Notes: generated from the letters alone by a model not told the origin. A stretch of DNA of 64,000 nt from Earliella scabrosa (GCA_022605405.1 JABYQQ010000002.1:3534001-3598000); one strand, 5' to 3'. Shown: positions 35,867 through 48,468, counted from the stretch's first letter. Translations and numbers: made by a program.

Positions 35867-38800
35867 TCATCGCAGGACCGCCCAGTCGTCCCGGGCTGGA
35901 TCACCCGGCGGCGGGAAGACACCGTTCTGCTGCGCCTGCTGTTGCCCAGCACCTCCCTGCTGCCGTCGCCGCTCCTCCTCCTCCCTCCGAAGCCGATCGA
36001 CCCACCGCCCACGCACATACAGCAGTATCGACACCATCAGACAGAGCACGACGAGCAGCATCGTCTCCGCAAACTCGTCCACCTCGTCCTCCTCGCGGTA
36101 CCGCTGCCCGCGCATCGCCCCCTCGAAGTAGTCTTCAGGCCCAAAATCCCCGTCGCGGTCCGCCTCCGCCTGTCGGCGCTCCCGTGCCCACTGGACGGGG
36201 TCCTCCTCCTCCCGGGCACCGCGTCCAGCGTCGGGCTGGCCCCGCTTCCGGTTGAAGTTGTCCCGGGCCTTGCCGATGTACCACGACGAGTCTTCGGCGT
36301 CATCAACGCCCTCCTCAATCGAGGCTTTGATCGAGGCTTGGTCGCCACCCTGATCCTGGCCTCCACCTTCGATCTCCGGGCTGTCGTAGTAAGATCGCGC
36401 TGGACGAGATGATGTCAGATGGACAACAATCTGTCGCAAGCGAACATCGCGACGTACTAGTTTCCTCCTCGTCTCCGTCCCAGATTGTGAGCCCGTTCTT
36501 CCCGCCCATGAGCGTGTGCCAGATACTCCGCGCGTGCAACTTGACGAGCGACAAGAGCGTCGGTAGGTACGCCTCCGTGTTCATCTCGTACGCTAGATCA
36601 TAATGACGCTTGGCGAGGTGGAAGTCCTACAGTAGATCCGTCAATCAGCGTCGTCGAGATTGGACGAGTCCACGATGATTCATGAAACCGACCTGAGGCA
36701 CACCAACGCCGTTCTCGTACATCCAGCCGAGGTTCCACATCGCAAGTGCACTCAGTTGCGTGTCCGCCGCGGACTGGTAGTAGCCAGCGGCCTTCTCCCA
36801 TCGCACCGCCTCGGGCTCGTCTGGAACGCCAAGACCGTGATAGTAATAGTCCCCGACCTTGACCAACGCATCGACATTGCGCTGCGCGGCAGAACGTATC
36901 CATTGTGTGAGGGCGAGGCGCGCGGTGTCGTTAGACGGAGAGTACGACGCGAAACGTGTGAAGCGCAGGATGCTCTTGTCTGCACGAGAGTTTGTAAGTG
37001 CATCGGAGTCACCAGAATGACCACGCTCACCCTGATCAAGGACATAGGCAAGGTTGTTCTGTGCGACCTCGAAGCCACGCTCGGCCGCGACCCACCACCT
37101 CAGCATAGCCATCTCGCTGCCCCTCTCGGTACCAAGGCTCCAAGCGTAGTCAGCTTCCCTCAGCATATCGTCCTCCCACGTCCCGCGCTCCGCCACCAAC
37201 TTGTAGAACGAGACCGCCACTGCACAGGAGCTTCCTGCAATCTCCACGGGCAGCATCTTATTCCGCGCTTGCCGGGCCTGGATGTCGGCAAGATAGTGGT
37301 AGGCCTCGAAAGGCGAGCCTTGTCGGAGCGCGGTCTCGAAGTAGATTGTGGCACGCTTCAGGTCGCCCCGATCTACCTTGGGGATGAGGGTTCATTCTCC
37401 ATGCACACACAAGAGGTGTGCTCACCGTAGTGGTACTTGCCAAGGTTCACCTGTGCTTCAGCAAGCTCCTGCGTCGACGCGGCGGCAAAGTACGACAGTG
37501 CTTTCTTCAGGTCCCTTTTGTTGTCGACCAGCCCATCACGCCAGATGATGCCCAGGCCGTTCTGCGACTCCTTCTCACCGTAGTCCGCACCACGCTCGAA
37601 CCACATCTTCGCCATGGCAAAGTCCTGCTTGACTCCCTCGCCACGGAGGTACATCCGACCGAGATAGCCGGCTGCGAGGGCTGCATACCCGACGGACAAC
37701 GGGGCATCCTCCTTTGACGGCCGGTCAGGTTGGCGCGGATTGGGCGGGTCCCGTGGCCAGATCTGCCGTGCTATCCTGAGGAAGTAGTACCGTGCGCGGT
37801 GGAAGTCTCGTCCCACTACGCTCGCGCCATCACCGCCAGAAGCGATACCACCTGGAGCACTGTAGATGCTTCCCTGGTAGTAGATCTTCCCTAGTCGATA
37901 TGCGTAGTCAACCTCGCCCCGATCTGCGTTGAACTGTACAGGGTGAGACAGGGTTCGGCTGACATCAATGAGCAACGTACCAGGTAATATTCCATGAGAT
38001 CCTCCCATGTCTCACCGGCAGCCCGCGCGTTCGCAGTCTTGATGACCGCTCGACCCGCATTGAGTCCGGTAGAGGCGACGCTGGCACCAGGTCCGTAGAC
38101 CCCACCAACAAGATCGGACAAACGCGGCGGAGAAAGGGGGAGCGTGCGTCCCCCAGGGGGGCCGGACAGGAACTTTGCCATCGCTACGACGGTCTGAACG
38201 ACTGAACTGACGAAGGCATGACCAGCGCAACTCACCTTGTTCCGCTGCTTCTTCGTAGTAGTCCAACGCCGCCAAACAGTTTTCGCCCACACCAATACCA
38301 GACCAGTACCTGTAGCCCATCGCCATCTGCGCCCCTTTGTGATTCCCATGTGCCGCGAAAGTGAGGTAGAGCTGAGCCTTCGCTTGATCTGCGGGGACCA
38401 CGCTGTGGTAGCCTGTGCTGTGGAAGAACCCGACCAAGGCTTGCGAGGACGCATTCCCAGTTAGATATGCGTGCGAGTGGAACGATTCGTATGCCGTCGA
38501 GGGATCAGAAGGGAAGTATGAATTGGGCGGAAACTGGCGCTAGTTGAACAACGCAGAGCACAGTGGCGAAGGGTGCACTCACCAACGAGACCTGCCCGAG
38601 CGTATATAATGCATCTGTGTGCCCCAGCTCCGCGGCATGCTGAAGCAGGTCGATGACCTTGACAGCTTTGCCTTTGAACTCTTCCTCCTTCTTCCGCCCG
38701 TTCGCGAGCTCGCGTCCCAGGAATTCGGTCACGAAACTAGGTAGCCAGGAATGATTGCGGAGCTTGACCAATATTCGCATGGTGCTGGCGATGGGCCCTT

Positions 38801-39148
38801 GGCCCTGCATGCTCGGCAGAAGTGATGAGAGAGGGAAGCCGGTCGTGTGTGGTGAAGGTTCCTCGGATTGCATGGGTGGTAGGGCTGTGAGGGTGGCGAG
38901 GGTAGACATGGCCTGCTTGTACGCCCTAGATGCTGCACCATCAGAATTAGGGCAATGTCGTGCACGCGTGAGGCTCAGCGGTACCTTCAGCTGCTGTATC
39001 CGCTGTCTCCAGAGCCTCTGCCCGCGAACCCGGAGCATCCTGCATGTGTTCAGTTCGAGTTCAGGCTGGTGCATGGGGGACATACATTCGCGTTGGCAAG
39101 TGCTGCAAGCGCGACAACGCAGAACGTCGCCAGGCTCGCCTTGCGCAT
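35867..39148 (-). CDS. HRD3: HRD3/SEL1L, ER-associated degradation factor with Sel1 repeats
   Basis: A multi-exon gene of roughly 880-900 residues. It begins with a signal peptide (MRKASLATFCVVALAALANA), followed by many Sel1-like repeats, such as GHTDALYTLGQVSL, GAQMAMGYRYWSGIGV, GYAALAAGYLGRMYLRGEGV, GEKESQNGLGIIWRDGLV, ALAMWNLGWMYENGVGV and a later EMNTEAYLPTLLSL. There is one membrane helix near the C-terminus (TMLLVVLCLMVSILLYV) and a Gln-rich cytosolic end. This is the layout of HRD3/SEL1L, the luminal adaptor that delivers misfolded proteins to the Hrd1 ubiquitin ligase in the ER membrane. Early exons are 39148-39087 (phase 0), then GAT-starting exon 2. A stretch between Sel1 repeats (GGRTLPLSPPRLSDLVGGVY) is probably a loop. 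Individual exon edges in the middle were not all fixed. Confidence 0.87.
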
Positions 39149-39619
39149 CTTTCGTCTCCTCGAGGGCATCGTCGTTGCCGGCGCGAGGCAGGAGTCGGTG
39201 CGGTGGACGAGGAGGAAGGGTGATGGGATGAGGACACGTCTGTTGGACGCCGAGCCACGTCGCTAGACCCGATGAACGAATCGAGGCCCCTAACCCTACT
39301 CTAGGGTCCCGTAAGCTCCGATTAATGACGTACAGTTGACGCTGTTGATGTCTAGTAAGCAGGAGCTAGGCTTGAGCTAGGCTCGTCAACTACGTACTGA
39401 TGACTGCCCTTTACGCGCGTTGTTATCAAGTCAGTAGCATGCATGCCTCTCGCTCCTTCCTCCAGCCATCCTCACTGCTTGCCCTCTCATGACACAGCGC
39501 ACACAACAGCGAGCCACACACATACCTCGCTGAAGAATTTTGACTTGACAAGTCTGGCAGATACAGAAGACAAGCGTGCGCGATCCCACTCCAATCCCGA
39601 CTAATCCCTATCCCAGCGC
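39149..39619. other. Divergent intergenic region
   Basis: Between HRD3 (minus) and the SAP/ankyrin-like gene (plus). It presumably holds both promoters. No further gene seen. Confidence 0.5.
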
Positions 39620-40908
39620 ATGGCTGTAAGCAGATCCGTCCAAGCTATTTCTTGAGAATACTGACAGCGTGCTAGAGCTATGATCGTTCTATAGAGCAAG
39701 TCCACGAGGCGTACCGCCGCCTCTCCCATGAACAGCTCGTTCTCTTCCTCAAAGTCCGTTCCCTGCCGACCACAGGATCGGATAGCGAGCTAGCGTCTCG
39801 CCTCGCACAGTTCGACATACACACCTATCACTTCCCCTCCAAAGACAATGCGACTGGACTCGGAGGACGCAGCGACTACCACGAGGTGGCCAAGCCTCGT
39901 CCCAGGCAAGTCCTCGCTCCTGATCTGCCCGTCGAGGTACTGGCCGACATCATGGACCAAGTCGGCGACTGGGAACTAGCCAAAGCAGTGGGCGTGCCCA
40001 CGTCCCTCCCCCAACCTCCTCCGTGGGCCCGTGCAAATGCCTGCGACCATGCGATTCTCTCAGGCTACATCCCTCTCATCCGCGCCTCCGATCCTGCCGT
40101 GAACCGGCCCACCCGCGTGGGCGCCGTCCTCGCAGTACGCTTCAGCTATGTCAATGTCCTCGAGTACCTCTTCACCCACCACCGCTCTATATTCAAATCG
40201 CTCTACAGCGACGACCTCCTCCCTATCCACGCGTCCCTCCACGGTCGCACCGCCGTTCTTTCGTGGTGGAAGCACGCCCACGACCTCTACCCGGATGACG
40301 TCCCTCTTCCCAAGCCGGAGTCCGTCTCCGAGGCCATTGACGGCGCGTCGCGCAACGGCCAGGTCGCCTCGCTCGACTGGTGGCTCCACTCTGGGATCCC
40401 GCTCGAGTACACCGAGGCGGCGCTCGAGGGCGCGTCCGCGAAGAACCAGATCGCCGTTCTGGAGTGGTGGAAAGACAAAAGCTCGAGCCCGCGCTGGGAA
40501 CTTCAACTCAAGATTGGCCGGGTGATGGACACGGCGAGCACGGCGGGTCATGTTGAAGTGCTCGAGTGGTGGGCGAGCTCTCAGCTCGAGCCAAAATACG
40601 ACCGGCAGGCACTCTACCATGCTAGTTGTCATGGGAAAGTGGAGGTGCTGCAGTGGTGGCTGGGAAGCGGACTACAGATGATCTTCGACCAGGAGGCCTT
40701 GACTGGAGCGTCGCGGCACAATCGACCAGAAGTGCTCGAGTGGTGGGATAAGAGCGGTCTTCCCATACAATATCGCATGTGCGACATCGAGGAGGCGTTA
40801 GAGGATGCGATCGGAGGCGGCGAGAAGGCTCGGGAGTGGTGGCGGCGGAAAGGGATAGACTTCAATGCGAACGACAAGGAATGGTCGAAGCTGCAGTACC
40901 TGAACTAA
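39620..40908 (+). CDS. SAP-domain protein with ankyrin-like repeats
   Basis: Two coding exons. The first is only ATG GCT (39620-39625), followed by a 50-base intron (GTAAGC...GCTAG) and a long exon 39676-40908, giving 412 residues. Without this splice the long frame has no ATG before its conserved N-terminus. Residues 10-60 look like a SAP motif (YRRLSHEQLVLFLKVRSLP, then LASRLAQFDIHTYHFP), which usually binds nucleic acid. Next is an F-box-like hydrophobic stretch (DLPVEVLADIMDQV). From residue 130 on, repeats of about 33 residues each end in VLEWW or a variant (SLDWWLHSGIP, VLEWWASSQL, VLQWWLGSGL, VLEWWDKSGLP), characteristic of fungal degenerate ankyrin repeats. Likely a substrate receptor or a DNA-associated regulator. 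Function not assigned. Confidence 0.8.
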
Positions 40909-42138
40909 ACACTTTCTTGGATCTTTGCGTCTTCAACTGTTCAACGGTGACTATTATGCTACTCTGTATCGTTCCTTTTCCTGCTCACGAGCACGTTTTC
41001 AGCCAGTGTATTCCCAGATGGTCTCCCTGTATTCCCAGCGTCGCGCCGTCCTCCTGGACTTTGATACCAGTACTCATCTTGTACAATTCGCACATCACAC
41101 GCTAATCGATGTATGTTTACACGCCCGTCTTTACCACGACATCATTACCTCTGTCCAACGTGTCAAGTTGGCTCCTGTTGATGCCTCCGACTTATGACTG
41201 CGCTGTAGTCCATCTTTGCAAGATTCCTCAGTCCCGGTCACCATCCATACCATCCCGACGGAGGGAGACTTGGGGGGACGCAAGCTCTATCTGTTCGGTG
41301 TCACCCCGCGTCGACTGTTCGGATTCACCATCGCAAGAGTAGGTACATCGTTCTGGGCGAGTACGTCTGAGTACGTCTACCTATCTAACGAAACGAAGTA
41401 GACATGATAGCAGAGGTATGTCTTGGCCCTGGGGTACCTGAATCGCTTGATGGTGCAAGTGCTCAACCGGGGGCGAATCGACCAACTCACGATTGACCAT
41501 CTGAGTCGTACCTCACTGGTACATACTCTGGGCAAGAGCCCGCTCTCACTCGGGAAGGCTGACTCGTGAAGACTGCTTGTCGCGGCTTGGTGGTGTTGAT
41601 TATTGGCACGACGCCACTCGACCTTCTATAGCCGCTGCGTCACTAGTACTGGAAGATGTGACAAGTATATATAGGATAGCGGTCGCGACTCCCAGCCTAG
41701 TCCCACCGCTCTCCCTGAGAGTCCTAGTCCTCCCTCCTGCTCCCTCCCGCTGCCGGGGCCTACGCAGTTGTCGTCCCAGTCGCACATCTCGATAACCCCG
41801 TGTTCCTAGTTCATTAAGCCGGCGCTAGCCCAATTCCATCCTAGTCGCCGCAGGCCAGCAGATGGACGAAAGCGAACAGACCGCTAGTGCTGTTCTCGCG
41901 GACCTAGACTCGTGCTCCCTCTCGCTGACACCGCCTCCGCGGCGGAGTCGCGCGTTCAGACAAGACCTGAATCCGCGAGCGATCAAGGAGGGCAGCAGCC
42001 GCTCGCGCCGATGGTATCATAAGACGCGGTCCCAGCCCGTCGACAGCGCCGCGGAGGACTCCTCGCGCTGCGCTCAAGCACGCCAGCGCATGGGGATCAG
42101 TGTTCAGGGGGTCGGGTCTCGCTGGGGAGGCGATTCTG
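40909..42138. other. Intergenic region, no gene recognised
   Basis: Short frames only. The open frame starting at 41862 continues into the next gene but precedes its TATA box and reads as leader sequence. Confidence 0.5.
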
Positions 42139-42145
42139 TATATAT
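42139..42145 (+). promoter_or_regulatory. TATA box of the F-box-like gene
   Basis: TATATAT 164 bases upstream of the ATG at 42309. Its position inside a longer open frame argues for the internal start. Confidence 0.55.
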
Positions 42146-42308
42146 TGCTCCGTGCGCCAGTGCTGGGCAGATGTACGCACACGGCGAGGGCGAATCCGAT
42201 CGCCAGACAAGAACAAGACCAACCGTGACAAGACCCGTCGCGGGCTCTACATTCCACCCACTCAGCCCCGCACTCTCCACTGGACCACCTTTGACTACCA
42301 CGACCGCC

Positions 42309-43547
42309 ATGGCCGCGATGTACCAGCTTCCGCTCGAGACGCTGCAGAGGATCTTCGAGCTCGCATGCACGGACGGCGGACGCACAGGCTGTGCTCTGTC
42401 GCAGGTGTCGCGCGCGGTCCGCGCAGCGGCCCGCAAGTCGCGCTTCCACTCGGTCGCGCTCGTCGCTCGTCCCACCACACTCGCTGCCTTCGTCGAGCTA
42501 TACGACAAGGAGAACACACCTGGGAGAGGGGGCGACCAGGCGCGTGTGTCTCACCTCTTCGTCACCTTCCCCGACTCGGCGCGGCTCCTGTCCCGCCCCG
42601 AGTCGTCGCATGCTTATCTCGGCGCGGTGCGCACGCTGTTCCACCTCCTCGCGGACGACCTGAGGTCGCTCGTTGTGCACGGTCTTGACGGTGCGGCACA
42701 GACAGTCCTCCCCGTATTTCCGTGCCCATTGCCGGCCTTGTGCGACGTCACCTTGTTTGGCCTCGGGAGCCTCTGCGCGAACCCGCGAGCGGACACGAGT
42801 GCGGGCGACAGCGGTGGAGAAAGGGACTCACCTTCGCCTCCAACGTTGACTTCCGACCCATTCTTTCCCGCCGCATCGCGAGTGCATATCATCCTCCCCT
42901 CGCCGCATGACACCCATTGCCTTAGCCTGGGTGCACTCCAACACCACTTCCCGCGGGCAACGCACCTCCGGATCTCGAACCTGCACCCATCGGCTCGCAC
43001 GTTGGGGTTCTTGTCTGGGCTTGTGGACGCGTTGGCCTCGGGCTCTCGTTCATCATCCGCAGTGGGTGCGTGTGGAGGATCCGGGGCGAGCCATGGGACG
43101 TGGGGGTCGATGCGGAGCGTGGTGCTGCAGCCAAGTGCGCCTCCGCGGAGGGGCGTGTCTGAGGAGGGCGAGTATGGGCGGTATGGAGACCCGGAGCGGA
43201 CGGAGCGATACACGGAGCTCTGGCATGAGATGAGACGAGTCGAGAACGCTGCGCGGGTGCAGGCGGTGGATGACGGCTGGGAGCAAGAATCGGCGCGCGA
43301 CGGGGCAGGGGTCAGGGTGAGGCTGCTGGAGGGCTGCGCGCGCACCGAGCAGGAGTGGTTCGCGGCTGCGCGGAGGGCTTGGGTGCGGCTTGCGGAGAGC
43401 GGGCGAGGTTGGGAGGACGGAGACCGAGGCGAGGCGATCGGGGAGAACGAGGACGGGAGAGCGTCGAGGACGAGCTGCACGGCCGACGCTGGGGTCAGAC
43501 AGACGAGCTCTGGCTGGTCGCACATGACAGTTTTGTATCCGATATAG
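42309..43547 (+). CDS. F-box-like protein, single exon
   Basis: Uninterrupted frame of 412 residues. The start (MYQLPLETLQRIFELACTDG, then LSQVSRAVRAAARKSRFHSV) is a typical basidiomycete F-box-like motif. The rest has no clear repeat domain. It includes a Gly/Ser/Arg-rich low-complexity segment in the middle and a helical Arg/Glu-rich part near the end. The frame is open 149 codons further upstream, but that part is Arg/Ser-rich and contains the TATA box, so the ATG at 42309 is preferred. Likely a substrate adaptor of an SCF ligase. Target unknown. Confidence 0.75.
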   Translation: MAAMYQLPLETLQRIFELACTDGGRTGCALSQVSRAVRAAARKSRFHSVALVARPTTLAAFVELYDKENTPGRGGDQARVSHLFVTFPDSARLLSRPESSHAYLGAVRTLFHLLADDLRSLVVHGLDGAAQTVLPVFPCPLPALCDVTLFGLGSLCANPRADTSAGDSGGERDSPSPPTLTSDPFFPAASRVHIILPSPHDTHCLSLGALQHHFPRATHLRISNLHPSARTLGFLSGLVDALASGSRSSSAVGACGGSGASHGTWGSMRSVVLQPSAPPRRGVSEEGEYGRYGDPERTERYTELWHEMRRVENAARVQAVDDGWEQESARDGAGVRVRLLEGCARTEQEWFAAARRAWVRLAESGRGWEDGDRGEAIGENEDGRASRTSCTADAGVRQTSSGWSHMTVLYPI

Positions 43548-44369
43548 AGACAGCGACAAGGACTGGTTGTTATATCCCAGTAGAATTTGGATACCCATAC
43601 TACAATGTAGAGCAGTAGTAGCCAGGTAGGCTCCAAGCGCCACACGGCGCCTAGATTGCCTTATACGGTAATGCTAGCGCACGACCGCTACTCGTCGACG
43701 GTCGCTCTCTTAGTCTCGAACGGCCACTTGCGTCTCACATTTCACATCCTGATCGTTGTCGGTGTCTCCACACGACCACTCTCTACTTTTGCGAAAGAAT
43801 CACTGTCACAGACGGCCAACCGGGAAGTCGACGAATTGAAGCCTACCTCCGACTCCGCCACGAAGCTCTTGAATCTGCCGACGTCCTTACTAATCGTCAA
43901 GTCTCTGTTCGTGCTCGAAGCGGGAGAAGGTAAGAAATACGGAATCATAGTCGGTACCGACTCACGAAACCGTTTGCGGGATCGTTGCTAGCGCGCGACT
44001 CGGTCAGCTGGTCGTTCAGCGCACCACTCGTCACCACATCCGGAGAGTCCCACACACACGCACCCAGTACAGACGCTGCCCGGGCCATGGCGTGCCTATT
44101 GCTTCCCTCGCATCCCCACCCCTGGCTCCCTTCTCCATCGACCACCGCTCTCAGCTGACTCCCACAGGAATCTTCTCTCTCGACCGATGCCGAGAGACGG
44201 TTGCCGCAAACGTCCCCCGGCTAACGACGCTCTGACTTCATCGTGGATAGCCTCAGCCTAGGATGGTCACCTGGCCTTCCTGGCCCTCAAGTCGAACAGA
44301 ACGTGCTTCGAGTGGGCGGCCGGATGCCCCGCGTCTTCCAAGGTTTAGGCCGTCGCAGAGAGTCCCGTG
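43548..44369. other. Intergenic region, no gene recognised
   Basis: A 111-codon plus-strand frame (43656-43991) shows no family feature. The region ends at the TATA box of the second MFS gene. Confidence 0.45.
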
Positions 44370-44377
44370 TATATATA
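44370..44377 (+). promoter_or_regulatory. TATA box of the plus-strand MFS gene
   Basis: TATATATA, 93 bases before the ATG at 44463, a spacing close to that of its inverted paralogue. Confidence 0.6.
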
Positions 44378-44462
44378 CCTCCCAGTGTTCCATCAGCCTG
44401 TGTTCCTGGTCGGCCATCGACACTTTCGCCCTCACTCTACGGCTGGCCTTGGTGCAAGAACC

Positions 44463-47052
44463 ATGTCTCTCGACGACAAGAACGAGCTCGCTATAGAGGA
44501 ACGACGACTGAGTACTCCACAGTCAAGCGCAGCACTGTCGGACAGCGAGTTGCTCGCACAGGATGTCCGTCCAGCAGCAGAACGGCGGCTCGTGCGCAAG
44601 CTCGACATGCGTCTCCTCCCAACCATTATCGTCATATTCATCATGAACTACATCGATGTAGGTCTCGCTCATTCCATCACACTCCAATCGCGGACCCACG
44701 GTGTGCGCATGAACAGCGAGTTGCGGTGTCTGCCGCAAGGCTCAAGGGACTCGAGGATGACCTTGGACTCACTGGTATGCTCGTATTCGCATAGCATCCT
44801 GAGTTTGTGTTGATGAAGCCTCAGATATCCAGTACGAGACGGTACTCGCCATTCTCTATGCCTCATACGTTCCCGCCCAGATCCCTTCAAACATGGTCAG
44901 CTTATCTCTGTTTGGATGTTTTTGAGAAGCGCAACTGAACGCTCAACAGATACTCAATCGTATCTCAAGGTAGAGAGGATGACGCACATGATATGGACCG
45001 TCTGACTAGCCTTCTAGACCGTCGTACTACATCCCCCTCTGCGTCGTCTTATGGGGTCTTACAAGCGCGCTCACTGGGGTACACCCTTCGTGCATGCGCG
45101 GCGTCCAACCCTGTCTGACACTCTGTTTGCAGGTCACTCGCAACTACGCGGGTATTCTCGTTGCTCGGGTATCTGTCGGCCTACCAGAGGTACGTCACGC
45201 TTACGGTAATACCGCATCGGCATTGCTGACAAGACACAGGCGGCGTTCTACCCTGGCGCGATCTACCTGCTTTCGCGATGGTACACTCGGAAAGTACGTA
45301 TATCTCTTGGTATCGTGTTTCCATGACACTCCTTACGATTCATCTTGTAGGAGCTCGCCTTCCGGTCAGCGATCTTGTATGGTGGTCTCCTCATTTCGAA
45401 CGCGTTCGGGAGCGTGAGTTCTGTTAGCTTCTCGGACTTGGACCATGAGTCACTTGGCTTGCGAAAAGCTCATAGCAGCTGGGATCCTGTCCAACATGGA
45501 AGGAAAGATGGGTATCCGTGCATGGCGCTGGTGAGTCCATCCTTGTTCGAGCGCTCGGGCAGGTCATCGACAACGCGATCGGACAGGTTGTTCTATATCG
45601 AGGTAGAGATGTGCCATTTGGCCGGCTGAGCCACGCTGACGGAGCTGACATGATCACAGGGCGCCATTACCATAGCCATAGGACTTGTAGCAATGTACGT
45701 GGTTCCCCATCTACCCTCACTAGTAATCTAAGTTTCGTATCGTACAGCCTCCTCCTTCCGGACTACGTAGGTCGTTATTTTGGCTGCGCGTGTATTGTAT
45801 GAATGACGTGCCTCATAGCCGCACAACACACGCTGGCTCAGCCCGGCCCAGCGTCGCCTTGCGCAAGCGCGTCTCGCCGAAGACGCAGGAGAGGCTGACG
45901 AGGATGTGGCCACAGACTCGTGCGTCGTAACGTTGTTTTGATCGCATTCCCAGTCCTGAACAACGTATCATTTGCAGAGCATTCTCCGGTCTCATCATGG
46001 CGCTGAAGGACCCCAAGGTTCCCATCTTTGCTGTGATGACATGCTCACAGCTCTTGGGCTTGAGCTTCGTGAACTTCTTCCCGACGTACGTCTTTTGATT
46101 CTCCTATGGATTCAGTGGCTGATGCACATCCATGCAGTATCGCTGAGACCCTTGGGTTTTCGACTACCGTGACTCTTTTGCTCGCTGCGTATGTACGCAG
46201 TCATCCATTGTATCTATTGGAAACTGATTGTATGCTACGTCCTGTAGTCCGCCATGGATCCTCGCTACGATTGTTTGCTGCATCAGCGCATGGCATGCCG
46301 GTATGTGCCTTCCTGCCCTTTACCTTGCCCGGAAGGGCACTTACGGGTGTTCAGATCGTAGCGGTGAACGCTTCCTTCATATTTGCGGTCCGTGGTGGGG
46401 CGTCATCATCGGGTACATCATCGGCACGACGACCATGTCCATTGCTGGCCGATACGTCGCGATGTTCCTCATGGCGTGCGGATATGCCGGTTTGTGGAAT
46501 GCTGCATTGTTCCAGGGCACCGTGTCTGACCCGATCTGTGCGTTCTCCAGGCTTTGCCCTGACGCTTGTATGGGTGTCGAATGCTGTCCCAAGACCGCCC
46601 GCAAAACGTGCCGCTGCTATGGGGATTGTGAATGGCTTCGGGAACTTGGGGAACTTGTGCGTCTTAGCCCGTGTGTTTTTTGCGATGACTTTTGCTTACG
46701 ACCATGTGCATGCTGCAGGGCTGGATCGTACGTCTGGAAGGCGTCGTGGGGGCCAGATTACCATCCCTCGATGTTCATCGGCATCGCAGGGTTCTCGGTT
46801 GCAACGGCCCTTGCTCTCGGTACGTACTCGCGTCTCCATTCTCCTTTTCAGGCTGGTTTTCCAGACGCTGAGTTGTGATGCATGGCAGTCATTCGTTGCA
46901 TCCTTGTCCGTCAGAACAAGCAGTTGGACCGTGAGGAGCTCGATAACCTCAAGGGTGCACGACGCGAGCGCATCGAGGAGGCGGCAAGGCTGGAGGGCAT
47001 TACGTTTGAGGAGGCATTGCAACGGAGACGTGGCTTCCGGTATCTCCTGTAG
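44463..47052 (+). CDS. MFS transporter, allantoate permease family, inverted paralogue of the gene at 31034-33803
   Basis: About 20 exons can be read from ATG 44463 to TAG at 47050-47052. Exon by exon it parallels the minus-strand copy: RLVRKLDMRLLPTII, RVAVSAARLKGLEDDLGL, PSYYIPLCVVLWGLTSALTG, VTRNYAGILVARVSVGLPE, GILSNMEGKMGIRAWRW, LLLPDY, NTRWLSPAQRRLAQARLAED, GLIMALKDPKVPIFAVMTCS and VSNAVPRPPAKRAAAMGIVN, ending in a cytosolic Arg/Glu helix. I found no stop or frame break, so it looks functional. The plasma-membrane anion:cation symporter family is clear. The substrate is not. Differences from the sister copy lie mainly in the N-terminal tail, the third-intracellular region and the last helix, which may reflect changed specificity. 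Confidence 0.87.
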
Positions 47053-48468
47053 CCGGTTGGTTGAGGGTCTGTATGAGTATGAAAGAAGAATGTGGCTCAT
47101 CATGTGCAGTATTCCGATTTTTATCTTGTTGACACTTGTGACCGTGGTCCATGTTCAGTGACGAGATGATGAGAGGGATATTTTGAGATAATCATGGATG
47201 TCCTTGTTAGGGACAGCTGATGTGACTCATCACACTAGGCCGCGATCGGCCCTCCACGAAAACCTTCAACTTTGTATAGAGTTAGTTTGAACTTTGAAGT
47301 GGGCCAAGATCTGGGAGAAACAAAAAAGCTGTTAACAACGGCAGTGGTGCAAGTTATGATTGTAACGAATCCCTAGCTGATATCAAATGAGCTCATGAAC
47401 ATACACGCTGAGGTGAGCCCTGGGTCGGTTCTGATATCTGGGAATTTGGGGTGGCCAGATAATTTCCGACCGGCGCTTCAATACTGGAACATTATGGACC
47501 AGACATCAAACCGATATCGGGCAAATCAATATGGGCTCGATGACTAGGCTTCCGGCGCACACCTGGGCATGTAGAAGTGTTGCCCAGCAGTACTTCTGGA
47601 AATTTCTTAGTGGCCTTACGGAACTTAGCAGAATTAGCCACCCACAGGGATGTCTTTACCCTGAGTTGTTTTTGTGTTGGCACTCCACCAACCATGTGTA
47701 AGTACTATCAAGGAAAGGGTTGGCAGACAGTGACACAAAAATTGCTGTTATAGATCATTTCAACTATCTGAAGTTTTAGCCTTAGCAACTTTACCACCTT
47801 AATGCATCTTAATGGGCTTAAGGCACCATCAGGAAACACCATCTGGGATGTAGTCGCCCCTGTGGCTATGTACACCGCAAAATTTCTACCAGGTGGACGC
47901 CAGCTGGAGCCGAGGTATGGGACAGCGGGACGGACCAGCTGGCGCCCGCGTGCACAACTGCTGGAGGACGGGTGATAACCGGGATGGTACCACGCTGGTC
48001 CCAGCCCATGATGGGTCCAGCTCGTCGTGTCGGCTGGTAACTACCTGGCTATGCAACTGTATATTACCTCGTCTGCCACGAGCATGACCGACGTATGTCC
48101 AGGTTCTGCACATATGCAGTACCATATTGTGACATCATTGTTGTCTGTGAGTTTCCCACCGGCGCGATCACATTGACGTTCCCTGGAGGTCGTCATGTAT
48201 AGCTACGGGAGCTCGGACTCCCTCGCCGTCGAAAATCCCGCCACCCCATTGCTGTTGACCCGCCCGCGGACCGCGGTTCGCATACACGCCACCCTGCCGG
48301 CTCTTGGCAGACCGTCGCCTTCACGTCGCATTCAACACACATGCATATGAGTGGAACTCCGGATCGTATTCGCATTGTACAATATATGATGCATAGTACA
48401 GCATAGGAAAGACGAGCCCACCGATTCACAGACACAGAACGAAAAGTACACTTGCCGATGCTGCTGAT
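47053..48468. other. Intergenic, AT-richer region
   Basis: Composition falls in GC between 47,150 and 47,880, with no frame of interest. It may hold old transposon debris, but no terminal repeats were found. Confidence 0.45.

Noticed and set aside
41862..42308. Upstream extension of the F-box-like gene to the ATG at 41862
   Set aside because: It contains the likely TATA box and reads as Arg/Ser-rich leader rather than protein.
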